DNA of 14,194 nt from Chloroflexi bacterium RBG_16_56_11. Lineage in GTDB: Bacteria; Chloroflexota; Dehalococcoidia; Dehalococcoidales; RBG-16-60-22. The notes beneath the pieces are model-generated. The model saw only the letters and a program-made list of their open reading frames with translations. It ran no database searches and was not told the origin of the DNA. The stretch is from contig MGNQ01000055.1 of the NCBI GenBank assembly GCA_001796865.1, positions 26,713 through 40,906 of the forward strand, in the 5' to 3' direction. Position 1 is the first letter of the stretch. Each line of letters opens with the position of its first letter. The position numbers and the translations under genes are program-made. Shown here one piece after another: positions 1-6,903 of this stretch.

Positions 1-827
1 TGGGAATAAACGGGTAATGAAGCGCCCCAGTCGGTGCCCCAGATGAGCTTCTCGGCGCCCACGGACGGGTCGTTCAGGGCTTTGAAATAGAGCTCGGTCC
101 ACCAGCGTCCGGTCTCCAGGTAGATATTTTTATGGCTGGCGGCCACGTGGAGGCAGCACTCGTAGAACCATTCCCACCACCCTCCTTCGATACCCGAGTG
201 CTCCAGGATTATGGGCACGTCCGGCATGGCCACGGCCAGGGTATGCACCCAGAGCGGGTTATAGGTGAACTGGGCGCCGTGGTAGGCGATGGCGTAGCCG
301 CCCGGCGTGCCGGTGTGGTAGCGCATGGGCACCTTGTACTGCTGGCAGACCTCCATGACCTTGAGGCAGTTCTTGATGATGTCCGGCTCGGTCTGGAACC
401 CCTGCGGCGGGCCGCCCCGCCGGCCGAGCATCGGGATGAGCACCATCTCCCCGATGCCGACATAGCTGCCAGTCTTGAGGAGGTCAGAGAGGGCGTCGCA
501 GAATCCCTGGATGGTCCACTTTTCCTGTCCGGCCGCGCAGCGGTCCTGGTATTCCTTGGGCCAGCAGCAGGTGGCGAACTTGTCCGGGTACTTTTTCACC
601 TGCTCGACGTCGGTCTTGTTGGTCATGCCGAAGGCCGGCTCGATGATGCACATATCCACGCCGTAGCATTGCATGTCATAGAGGAGGCGCGGCGAGTTAT
701 CGTAGGCCTCCATCTGGCCCATCACCTGGCCGAGCTTGTCGAAGTCCTTGGAGCCTTTCAGGGCCTTCCCGGCGGCGTGGCGCTGGGAATGGACGTGCGT
801 GTCAACGATGAACCTGCCCAGTTTCAT
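1..827 (-). CDS. Amidohydrolase family 2 (metal-dependent hydrolase), partial at 3' end
   Basis: This is the N-terminal 275 residues of a TIM-barrel amidohydrolase (Amidohydro_2 type). The gene runs off the left edge of the window, so its C-terminus is missing. The metal-site pattern is visible in order: DTHVH with His11 and His13, then His171 in RYHTG, His210 in LEHSG, and Asp266 in the GTDWG motif near the barrel end. Family members hydrolyse or decarboxylate cyclic or carboxylated substrates in the cytoplasm; the substrate cannot be read from the sequence. The start is fixed by an AGGAGG ribosome site a few bases upstream of ATG 827. The protein is rich in cysteine (for example Cys87-Cys88 and Cys224-Cys225), which suits an anaerobe. 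It lies downstream of a dehydrogenase on the same strand, separated by 178 bp containing a repeat, so co-transcription is possible but unproven. I see no convincing promoter directly upstream. Family assignment is confident; substrate is unknown. Confidence 0.88.
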   Translation of the reverse strand, partial: MKLGRFIVDTHVHSQRHAAGKALKGSKDFDKLGQVMGQMEAYDNSPRLLYDMQCYGVDMCIIEPAFGMTNKTDVEQVKKYPDKFATCCWPKEYQDRCAAGQEKWTIQGFCDALSDLLKTGSYVGIGEMVLIPMLGRRGGPPQGFQTEPDIIKNCLKVMEVCQQYKVPMRYHTGTPGGYAIAYHGAQFTYNPLWVHTLAVAMPDVPIILEHSGIEGGWWEWFYECCLHVAASHKNIYLETGRWWTELYFKALNDPSVGAEKLIWGTDWGASLPVYS

Positions 828-910
828 TTACCCTCCTTATTATTATTGCTCAATGGTATTGTCGACTGTATCCAGCTAATGTCACCATTATGATATTTAA
901 AACTTTCTTA

Positions 911-975
911 ACCATACCGACAAAAGTCGGTATCCAGGTATTTCGGGAACCGGATTCTGGCTTTCGCCGGAATGG
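911..975. repeat. Double-hairpin palindromic repeat, compact copy without a gene
   Basis: Two imperfect palindromes lie about 20 bp apart. The left one pairs ATACCGAC (914-921) with GTCGGTAT (926-933) over an AAAA loop and is followed by CCAGGTA. The right one pairs ATTCTGGC (954-961) with GCCGGAAT (966-973) over a TTTC loop, with one G-T wobble. Bases 911-940 match 12511-12540 at 28 of 30 positions, and both differences fall in the loop. Bases 952-975 match 12857-12880 at 21 of 24 positions. It fills most of the gap between the dehydrogenase and the amidohydrolase. There is no T tract after either hairpin on either strand, so it is not a standard intrinsic terminator, although it could slow or stabilise transcripts. 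Confidence 0.8.
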
Positions 976-1005
976 TCTAATAAATTTTCTTTATATAGTG
1001 ACAGG

Positions 1006-1992
1006 CTAAAGCCCGGGCATGATCACGCCCTTGATATACCCCTTTTTCCGGCCCAGGTTATCCTCGAACGCCTGGCCGATGTCTTCCAGCTTGTATTTGT
1101 GCGTGACCAGCTTGTTCATCGGGAAGACGCCTTGTTGCAGCGCCCACATAGCCCGCGTGAGCTCGCTCTGGTAGTCCGTGGACATGCCGATGCCCTGCGG
1201 GCTGTAGATGATGGGGCACTTTATCCAGGAAAAGAGCTCGTAAGTATCCGGCGTCTGGTGCCAGCCGACCATGATTATCTTGGCCCGGTTCGTTTTGATG
1301 ACATCGCCGACCATTTTGACCCCGGGCGGATGCCCGACCACCTCGATGGCCACGTCAACACCCCGCCCGCCCGTTATCTTCATCACCTCTTCGACGACGT
1401 TCACCTTGCCCGGGTTAAGGGTAACGGTGGCACCGAGCTCCCTCGCCAGCTTCAACCGGTTCTCATCGAGGTCGGCGACGATATATTCCCGGAGCTTGGG
1501 GTGGGCGACCAGAGCGGTAATGCCCAGCCCCATGAAACCGCAGCCAATCTGGAAAACGAAGTCGCCGACCTCCGGAGTGGTCGTCCTGGCGATGGACACC
1601 AGGCTCATCAGCGGTTCACCCAGGGCGTGCTCGAAGGGAACGCCATCAGGTATCTTCCCGATGACGGAGCCGTGGCCGCGGGCGGTACGGTCGGCCGGGT
1701 CGCAAGCGGTATATTCGGCGTAGCAGTCCGCGGGCCAGAACCCGGTGATTCTATCCCCGACCTTGAATCCCCTGACGTTTTTTCCTACCTCCACCACCGT
1801 CCCGGCCGGCTCGTGGCCGGCGCGCCTGGGGAACGGCCGGCGCATCACGCCGATGTCCAGGTAGCCGGGCATATCACTGGAACAGACCCCGCAGGCGACT
1901 ATTTTCACCAGCATTTCGTTCTCGTTGATGGTCGGCATGGGGATGTCCCGTATCTCGAATCGTTTGGGGGCGACGATGAAAGCGGCTTTCAT
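1006..1992 (-). CDS. Zinc-dependent medium-chain alcohol/polyol dehydrogenase (MDR superfamily)
   Basis: This is a 328-residue cytoplasmic NAD(P)-dependent oxidoreductase of the threonine/sorbitol dehydrogenase style. The N-terminal GroES-like domain carries Cys37 in CGVCSSD, His60-Glu61 in AGHEPAG and Glu126 in GEPL, which fit the catalytic zinc ligands. The Rossmann fold follows, with GCGFMG at about 150-155 and Asp174 or Asp176 at the end of the next strand, which favours NAD over NADP. The four-cysteine structural zinc lobe of classical alcohol dehydrogenases is absent; the region after GHE contains only Cys90 and Cys97. I chose ATG 1992 because GGAGGG lies about seven bases upstream; an in-frame ATG at 2013 has no ribosome site. 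It is transcribed from a likely promoter near 2046. The next gene downstream is an amidohydrolase, so a shared catabolic route is conceivable, but the alcohol or polyol oxidised is not known. Confidence 0.88.
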   Translation of the reverse strand: MKAAFIVAPKRFEIRDIPMPTINENEMLVKIVACGVCSSDMPGYLDIGVMRRPFPRRAGHEPAGTVVEVGKNVRGFKVGDRITGFWPADCYAEYTACDPADRTARGHGSVIGKIPDGVPFEHALGEPLMSLVSIARTTTPEVGDFVFQIGCGFMGLGITALVAHPKLREYIVADLDENRLKLARELGATVTLNPGKVNVVEEVMKITGGRGVDVAIEVVGHPPGVKMVGDVIKTNRAKIIMVGWHQTPDTYELFSWIKCPIIYSPQGIGMSTDYQSELTRAMWALQQGVFPMNKLVTHKYKLEDIGQAFEDNLGRKKGYIKGVIMPGL

Positions 1993-2045
1993 GGGTGGTC
2001 CCTCCTCAGGCATGAGTTACCGGGAGTCAACGCGGAAACGGGTTC

Positions 2046-2074
2046 ATTATAGCACAATATAATTGTATATCCCA
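2046..2074 (-). promoter_or_regulatory. Promoter of the dehydrogenase gene, with a small palindrome
   Basis: On the minus strand a perfect TATAAT sits at 2051-2046, which would start transcription near 2039, about 45 bases before ATG 1992. The -35 region at 17-bp spacing (TGGGAT) is weak. Between the two lies the inverted repeat ACAAT-ATA-ATTGT at 2054-2066, a position where a bound regulator would block polymerase. The -10 box is seen directly; the operator role of the palindrome is a guess. Confidence 0.5.
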
Positions 2075-2105
2075 CTCCATTGGAGCTAAGACGTTTCGTA
2101 TTATT

Positions 2106-2227
2106 GTCATTGCGAGGAGCCCCGATGAAATCGGGACGACGTGGCAATATCAACCGATGGAGCAAGATTGAACATGGGATTGCTTCGCGCAGTTTACCCT
2201 GAGCGCAACATGAGGGCTCGCAATGAC
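2106..2227. mobile_element. MITE-like dispersed repeat with 11-bp terminal inverted repeats
   Basis: A 122-bp non-coding element is bounded by perfect inverted ends, GTCATTGCGAG at 2106-2116 and CTCGCAATGAC at 2217-2227. It has an internal hairpin, CCCGAT-GAA-ATCGGG, at 2121-2135. Its motifs (TCATTGCGAGGAGC, GACGTGGCAAT, GGGATTGCTTCG) resemble a widespread family of short palindromic repeats found between genes in many anaerobic and environmental bacteria. It has no open reading frame of its own. It ends 7 bp from the dsrC stop codon and may form the 3' end of the dsr transcript. No second copy is present in this window, so dispersal is inferred from the family. Confidence 0.7.
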
Positions 2228-2234
2228 TGACGCT

Positions 2235-2552
2235 TCAGACGCAGCCCGTGGGCTTGGGTACTCCGGCCCACTTACAGGCAGACTGGGCCGGCCCGTTGGG
2301 AAAAAGGTCATACAGGCGTTTCAGGGTGAAGCCTGTTTCCTTGATAAGCCGCCTCACCATCGGGCAGATGCCGTTTTGCAGGTAGTAAGACCTGAGGTAG
2401 TTGATAGCTTTCCAATGGTCCGCGGTCAGCTCTTTGACGTTTTCCAGGGAGGCGTAGGCTCTGGCGACGTCCTCCGTCCACCGGGAAGTCTCCTGCATGA
2501 AGCCGTGCTCATCGACTTCGTATTTCTGTCCGGCCAGGTCCATCTGCGGCAT
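2235..2552 (-). CDS. dsrC: DsrC/TusE-family sulfur carrier protein with both redox cysteines
   Basis: The product is a 105-residue cytoplasmic protein of the DsrC/TusE family. The C-terminal arm ends in ACKWAGVPKPTGCV, with Cys93 and the penultimate Cys104 spaced CX10C. Known DsrC proteins use this pair to carry sulfur as a trisulfide and then form an intramolecular disulfide that DsrMK reduces. TusE-type relatives that only relay sulfur for tRNA thiolation keep only the last cysteine, so a true DsrC role is favoured. The GICPMVR segment contains an additional Cys63 where alanine is more usual. The start at ATG 2552 has GGAGGG upstream. It is the last gene of the operon, 53 bp after the dsrK-like stop codon. 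No dsrAB is nearby, so the sulfur donor or partner reductase is not identified. Confidence 0.9.
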   Translation of the reverse strand: MPQMDLAGQKYEVDEHGFMQETSRWTEDVARAYASLENVKELTADHWKAINYLRSYYLQNGICPMVRRLIKETGFTLKRLYDLFPNGPAQSACKWAGVPKPTGCV

Positions 2553-2605
2553 AATCCAAGCCCTCCTTAACCCGTAGCATTAAATCACGCCGCCAGTAGT
2601 ATAAC

Positions 2606-4213
2606 CTATTCTTCCCAGGAGATAAAAGCCTGTTTTATGTCCGCCATGGCATTGACGATAAGCTCGGCCAGACCGCCGCACTTGATGCCGGACTTTTCCC
2701 CGGCCCGGTAGTAAGAAAACATATCGCGGAACTGCAGTTTGCAGTTCAAACAGGGCGCGCAGACATATTTCTTCACCTCCGGGCCAGGCCGGTCGCTGAA
2801 GGCCTCCAGCACCTGCTTGAATTTCATCCTGCCGGCGATATTCACTTTCCAGTTGGTGAAATTGACGCCGGACATCACACTGAAACCGCCCCCGCCGCCG
2901 CAGCAGTAGTTGTCCACGCCGTGCGGCATCATCTCGCGGAACTGGGGGCACAGGTAGCGGAGGATGCGGCGCTGCGGCCCGACGATGCCCAGGTTCCTGA
3001 CGATATTACAGGGGTCATGGAGGGTCACCGGGAAGTCATTTTTCGACGGATCGAAGTTAATTTTACCGCTGAAGACGATATCTTCCAGGAAAGTCATGGC
3101 GCTCTCCCGCGGTATGTTAAGGTCGCCGGTCAGCACCCGGTCGGCCACGGTCATGAGCGCCTTGTGCTGGTGCCCGCATTCCCCCATGACGATTTTATTA
3201 ACGTTGAGTTTTCTGGCTGTCTCGGCGTGCCGGACGGCAATGCGGGCAAGCTGGATATCGTCGTAGAAAAGGCCGTAGTTGACGCCGTCGTAGCCGCCTA
3301 TCTCCGAGGAAAGAGTCCAGTCGATACCGGCGGCCTGGCATAAAATGCTGAAAGCGGCGGGGCTTTCCGGAAAAGATAAGATGTCGCCGGCGCTGTGGAT
3401 GAGCAGGACATCGGCGCCTTCTTTATCCCAGGGGGTTGAGACATTGAAACCGATGGACGTGCTGAAGTCGTCGTCGAGGAAAGCGACGTTATCCCTGAGG
3501 ACGTCGGGGCTCATGCCGGTAGGGGACCCGACCTTGAGCTGGAGGACCGTGCCCTTTTCGTGGAGCTCCTGCGGGGCCCAGCCCAGCTCCTGGCTGAAAA
3601 GTTTACGGATTTCACGGGTGATGAGACCGTTATCGACGCCCATGGGGCAGGCCTGGGCGCAGCGCCGGCACAGATTGCAGCGGTAGCTCAGCTCGTAAAG
3701 ACGGCTGATGGTCGACCAGTTGAGGTCAACATTCTTCCCGCCGAAAATACCGCGTAGCTTCCCCCGGCGCCGCGCGTGCCTTGACACCAGGTTCCGGAAA
3801 ATCTCCGAGCGGTAGGTGGGGCGGTAGAGGTCGTTTTTACCGCTGGCGACATAGACATGGCAGGCGTCATTGCAGGTCTGGCAGCGGGCGCAGTAGTCCA
3901 GGGAAAGCAGTAGCGGCTGTAAAAACGTCCAGTTGTTTTCCCGGCTCAACAGCTTATTCATCCCGCTGATAAAAAGTTCTGTATACTTTTTTTCTTCGGC
4001 TTCGTTCCGGGGCCGGGGCAGTCCCAGGGCCACGAAACCATCGAGATTGCAGACCAGCCGCTGCTGCTGGTCTGCGGTGAGCTGCTGGAAGTCGGCCGGC
4101 CATCCTGGTTTATCGTAAGGCGCCGGTAACGGTATCAGGTCATCGGGAACGATTTCGGTAAGCTGGCTGTCTTCCTCCCGGGAAATATCCGTCAATTTAA
4201 GGCGTTTTTTCAT
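2606..4213 (-). CDS. dsrK: DsrK-like / HdrD-like iron-sulfur subunit with CCG domain
   Basis: This is a 535-residue Fe-S protein of the DsrK/HdrD/GlpC class, close to the usual DsrK length. Two [4Fe-4S] motifs lie in the N-terminal half: Cys108, 111, 114, 118, and Cys179, 182, 185, 189-Pro. The C-terminal half has the GECGH stretch (Cys346) and a cysteine-rich CCG site: Cys402, the pair Cys437-Cys438 followed by a run of glycines, and Cys485/Cys488 with an additional Cys491. In heterodisulfide reductases this site binds the unusual Fe-S cluster that cleaves disulfides. It has no membrane helix and should sit on the cytoplasmic face of the DsrM-like cytochrome. Its start overlaps the end of the dsrM-like gene by 17 bp, which implies translational coupling. 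The dsrC gene follows, so its natural substrate is probably the oxidised DsrC arm. A general HdrD-type function with another disulfide is the main alternative. Confidence 0.88.
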   Translation of the reverse strand: MKKRLKLTDISREEDSQLTEIVPDDLIPLPAPYDKPGWPADFQQLTADQQQRLVCNLDGFVALGLPRPRNEAEEKKYTELFISGMNKLLSRENNWTFLQPLLLSLDYCARCQTCNDACHVYVASGKNDLYRPTYRSEIFRNLVSRHARRRGKLRGIFGGKNVDLNWSTISRLYELSYRCNLCRRCAQACPMGVDNGLITREIRKLFSQELGWAPQELHEKGTVLQLKVGSPTGMSPDVLRDNVAFLDDDFSTSIGFNVSTPWDKEGADVLLIHSAGDILSFPESPAAFSILCQAAGIDWTLSSEIGGYDGVNYGLFYDDIQLARIAVRHAETARKLNVNKIVMGECGHQHKALMTVADRVLTGDLNIPRESAMTFLEDIVFSGKINFDPSKNDFPVTLHDPCNIVRNLGIVGPQRRILRYLCPQFREMMPHGVDNYCCGGGGGFSVMSGVNFTNWKVNIAGRMKFKQVLEAFSDRPGPEVKKYVCAPCLNCKLQFRDMFSYYRAGEKSGIKCGGLAELIVNAMADIKQAFISWEE

Positions 4214-5120
4214 CGGTCGCTTTCTCAGTCGCGATTTCTATCCAGCTCCTATCGCCATCGGCCTGGACATGGCCCGCCGACCAGCTTACCGGCCGGCCCA
4301 TCAGGCGGCGCAGTTCTGTATCCATTTTCGCATCTCTCGGCGCATCGTTCCATCGTACAGAGTGGTAGGTAAAATATTTAGCGATGAAATGGGACATGTT
4401 CGTCCAGGGGAGGTAGATGAGGAACAGGATGGAAATAATCACGTGCAGCGATAAAAGGAAAGGAATGCTTATGGTCGGGTCGAGCGTGATAAGGTCCTTT
4501 GCATACTGTCCGACGGTGCCAGTGAAATCGGGTAAAGAGAGGCAGGCGTTGATACCGCTGAGAAAGACCGCCCCCAGGAAGGCGAGGTTGAAATAACCCG
4601 AGGCGCTGGTGAAAGACCTGAGGTCATTCACTACCGAGCGAAGCACCAACAAGCCAAGCACTCCTGAGATACCGAGCAGATAGCCTGTCACACCAAGAAC
4701 GTAAGTAACTTCCCGGAGTGAATTCGTATCGGACGACGGCATACCACCGGCGAGTATGATAGCAACCGCAACGTACAACGGGGCGGTTAAGATTATCAGG
4801 TAAACGCCCAGGTGCATGCCCAGCGAGAAAGGCCACAGCCTTTTGTTATTCTTAAATACACTTCGCAGGAGGAATATCTCCACGGCCATGTAGGCCAGCG
4901 GCGCGAGGAGAGACCTCCGGCGCGGTCCCTTCCACCACTCGAATTCCTCGAAATCCGAACCACCGTAGCTCCCTCTGCCTTTGACGTGAGGTATCGGGGA
5001 CAACTCCCATCTCAGGTGGACCGGCTGACGGCTAAGAGACAGGACACGGTACGCCGTGCCGATGACGAACAGGGCGATAGCACTAAAAACGAAAACAGGC
5101 CAGAAAATACCGGATATCAA
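4197..5120 (-). CDS. dsrM: DsrM-like membrane cytochrome b (NarI-type quinone oxidoreductase subunit)
   Basis: This is a 307-residue membrane protein with about five hydrophobic helices (near residues 3-25, 97-124, 138-163, 176-195 and 220-240), like the NarI/DsrM family. His103, His226 and His244 are candidate heme b ligands. The family moves electrons between membrane quinones and a cytoplasmic Fe-S partner, here the DsrK-like protein encoded next. The start is an unusual TTG at 5120. The preceding gene's TGA at 5144-5142 is in the same frame, and TTG is the only standard start codon between that stop and the first helix, with AGGGGG just upstream. The gap to the upstream gene is 21 bp and the overlap with the downstream gene is 17 bp, so this is an operon. 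DsrJ, DsrO and DsrP are not encoded nearby, so this resembles the minimal DsrMK module. Confidence 0.85.
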   Translation of the reverse strand: MISGIFWPVFVFSAIALFVIGTAYRVLSLSRQPVHLRWELSPIPHVKGRGSYGGSDFEEFEWWKGPRRRSLLAPLAYMAVEIFLLRSVFKNNKRLWPFSLGMHLGVYLIILTAPLYVAVAIILAGGMPSSDTNSLREVTYVLGVTGYLLGISGVLGLLVLRSVVNDLRSFTSASGYFNLAFLGAVFLSGINACLSLPDFTGTVGQYAKDLITLDPTISIPFLLSLHVIISILFLIYLPWTNMSHFIAKYFTYHSVRWNDAPRDAKMDTELRRLMGRPVSWSAGHVQADGDRSWIEIATEKATDEKTP

Positions 5121-5141
5121 GGGACCCCCTGACGTGCGCCT

Positions 5142-5783
5142 TCACTTCATACTGTCGATAATAAAGTCGACGGCGAGCCGGGCGCCCATGCCCGGGGGCA
5201 GGCCGCACTTTTCGAATCCCTTTTCGCCAGCGAAGGTCATCATGGCGCCGTCGCTCTCCCCGGGGTTTAGCCGGTGCCCCAGTATCACCGTCTCGATGAT
5301 ATCCGCGCAGTACATATGGCCGACGGCGTCTTCGAAGAACGCCATGAACCTCTGGGCGATGAGGATGGGGCTCCTCCGCGGATCGCTCATTACGGATAGG
5401 TCAAGCGGGTCGTCGCTGCCGAAAAACAGGCCGAAGTTAATCAGGCTGCCGGTGATACCGCCGCACATATCGCCGGTCCCGCCGATGCCGGGAAAAGGAC
5501 AAAGAGCCTTGATGATTTCCATGTTGCCCTGCCCGAGTTCTTCCATGATAGCCATGGCCGTGCCCTGGGCGCAGTTCTTGAAAATAAAATTGTATTCTTC
5601 GGCCCGCCGCTGCACACGATCGAGAATTTGTTCCTTGTTCGCCAGCATGACTTTGGGGTCGAGTTTCTTCCTCGGAATACCCGACCTGGCCATTTTGTTG
5701 ACCCTGGCCCGGATACCGGCCACATCCCACGTTCTTTCCGCTAGCTCGTCCACCTTTTTCTTCAGGGCAACGTAATCTGGCAT
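5142..5783 (-). CDS. C_GCAxxG_C_C family putative redox protein
   Basis: The 213-residue product matches the C_GCAxxG_C_C family, named for its spaced cysteines. Asn70-Cys71-Ala72-Gln73-Gly74 is the core motif, followed by Cys95 and Cys107 within a GIGGTGDMCGG segment; Cys159 and Cys193 are further candidates. Helical N-terminal residues 1-60 are charged and extend beyond the core domain. The family is common in anaerobes, often beside redox genes, but its biochemical role is not established. ATG 5783 is chosen because GGAGGT lies about seven bases upstream; the open frame continues to 5912 without a better start. It is the first gene of the operon ahead of dsrM, dsrK and dsrC, so it probably works in the same thiol or disulfide electron route. 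There is no signal peptide, so it should be cytoplasmic. Confidence 0.85.
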   Translation of the reverse strand: MPDYVALKKKVDELAERTWDVAGIRARVNKMARSGIPRKKLDPKVMLANKEQILDRVQRRAEEYNFIFKNCAQGTAMAIMEELGQGNMEIIKALCPFPGIGGTGDMCGGITGSLINFGLFFGSDDPLDLSVMSDPRRSPILIAQRFMAFFEDAVGHMYCADIIETVILGHRLNPGESDGAMMTFAGEKGFEKCGLPPGMGARLAVDFIIDSMK

Positions 5784-5817
5784 TAGTCTTACCTCCGTTT
5801 TGTCCTTCCGGGAAAAT

Positions 5818-5826
5818 AGTATAACA
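5818..5826 (-). promoter_or_regulatory. Extended -10 promoter of the C_GCAxxG-dsrMKC operon
   Basis: On the minus strand TGT-TATACT (5826-5818) forms an extended -10 element, which can work without a good -35 box; none is obvious here. Transcription would start near 5811 and give a leader of about 28 bases before ATG 5783, room enough for the GGAGGT ribosome site. A small perfect palindrome, CAATA-T-TATTG (5864-5874), lies about 40 bp further upstream over the stop codon of the neighbouring gene and might be a regulator site, though this is speculative. Confidence 0.5.
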
Positions 5827-5868
5827 TGTCTGGCGGAAAAGTGAGTAGGGCGTCGCTCATGGTCAATA

Positions 5869-6903
5869 TTATTGTTCCCACCACTCTCCGATGAAGAAAA
5901 GGGAATCGTCATCGGCGGAAAAGACCGGGGTGTGGCAGAGGAAGTCCGGAGGAAAATAATCGGGGGTGACGTTGGTAATGTCCGCGCCGTCCGGGTTCAT
6001 GGTATAGATGTCATATCTACCTTCGCTGCCGATCGCCGCCACGGTAAAGACCATTTTCCAGCCGGAGTGTGACCAGCTTACCATGCCCTGGCTGTAACCG
6101 GTGTTTGTCAGGGATTTTTCGGATGAGCCGGTGGTCTCGCTGAGATAGATATTATAGCAGCCGTGTGTCGAGGTATCGCTTTCCAAGCGTTCGAAAGCGA
6201 TTTCCCGTCCGTCCGGGCTGAACCTGGGGTCATAGTCCCCGAAGGGAAGGTTGGCTTTACCCCAGACCCCGGCCCGGGGTGGTTCGGTGACCTGGGTTAG
6301 GCCGGTCCCGTCATCGTTTATCGTCCAGACACGGCTACGGGAGGTAAAAGCTATTTTTTCCCCGCTCCAGTCGATATCGGCATCATGAGAGCCGGAATCG
6401 AAGAGCTTTTTTTGTTCCTGTCCGCCGGCATCCATCACATGGATATCCAGGTCGCGCTCGCGCCAGGACAGGAAAGCGATTCGCTTGCCGTCGGGCGACC
6501 AAACCGGATAGATATCCCGAAAGTCGTTGTCCGTAAGTCTGTCCAGGCGCCCGTCGGCTATGCGAAAGCCGAAAATTTCTTCGCTGCTATCGCTGTCTGC
6601 CTTGAGACGCCGGGAGAACACCAGGGTATCTCCTGCCTTGTTGAGGTTCAGATTGGATATTTTTTCCGGAGAGCTATAGAGTAACGCCGTATCGCTGGAG
6701 GCCAGGTCCAGCGAGTAGATACCCCATCTGTTTTCTCGGGCGACTTTTTTCGCGGTCGGTGCTGGCTCAAAAGCGGGGATTGAAGGTGTTACAGGCGTTG
6801 ATGTCGTTCCGGCGCAGCTGGCCGTCGAGGCCATGGCGAAGATAAGGAGCAGGAAGGGCCAGGGAAGCCGCCGGACCGGTTGTAAAAATTTAACCCTGCC
6901 CAT
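5869..6903 (-). CDS. PD40/TolB-like beta-propeller lipoprotein
   Basis: The 344-residue product begins with a basic then hydrophobic signal segment (residues 9-29) ending in TASC, so Cys30 is a likely lipidation site. A Thr/Pro/Ser-rich linker follows to about residue 52. The rest is a series of PD40-type propeller blades, seen as the repeating W/F-S-P-D-G or related turns: YPVWSPDGKRIAF (about 132-144), YDPRFSPDGREIAF (about 224-237), VSWSHSGWKMVF (about 275-286) and PVFSADDDSLFF (about 326-337). The TolB C-terminal domain uses the same blades, but this protein lacks the TolB N-terminal domain and no tol-pal genes are visible. It is probably anchored outside the cytoplasmic membrane and binds a protein or glycan ligand. 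ATG 6903 overlaps the TGA of the upstream gene by one base (TGATG), so the two are translationally coupled. The precise role is unknown. Confidence 0.8.
   Translation of the reverse strand: MGRVKFLQPVRRLPWPFLLLIFAMASTASCAGTTSTPVTPSIPAFEPAPTAKKVARENRWGIYSLDLASSDTALLYSSPEKISNLNLNKAGDTLVFSRRLKADSDSSEEIFGFRIADGRLDRLTDNDFRDIYPVWSPDGKRIAFLSWRERDLDIHVMDAGGQEQKKLFDSGSHDADIDWSGEKIAFTSRSRVWTINDDGTGLTQVTEPPRAGVWGKANLPFGDYDPRFSPDGREIAFERLESDTSTHGCYNIYLSETTGSSEKSLTNTGYSQGMVSWSHSGWKMVFTVAAIGSEGRYDIYTMNPDGADITNVTPDYFPPDFLCHTPVFSADDDSLFFIGEWWEQ

Noticed and set aside
132..893. Plus-strand open frame over the amidohydrolase
   Set aside because: It overlaps the minus-strand frame with the HxH, GTDW and ribosome-site evidence and shows no family motifs.
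1099..2052. Long open frame antisense to the dehydrogenase gene
   Set aside because: It has no recognisable domain and no convincing ribosome site, while the opposite strand encodes a complete, well-conserved enzyme; it is a codon-bias shadow.
2106..2227. Repeat as part of a CRISPR array or a small RNA gene
   Set aside because: There are no regularly spaced direct repeats, and the perfect inverted ends fit a MITE-like unit better; no dedicated promoter is apparent.
5120..5144. Possible readthrough or selenocysteine fusion of the C_GCAxxG gene into dsrM, because the TGA is in the same frame
   Set aside because: The C_GCAxxG protein ends at a normal family length, a ribosome site and TTG start follow the TGA, and there is no sign of a SECIS-like hairpin directly after it.
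5869..6903. Naming this gene tolB
   Set aside because: It shares propeller blades only; the TolB N-terminal domain and the tol-pal gene context are missing.
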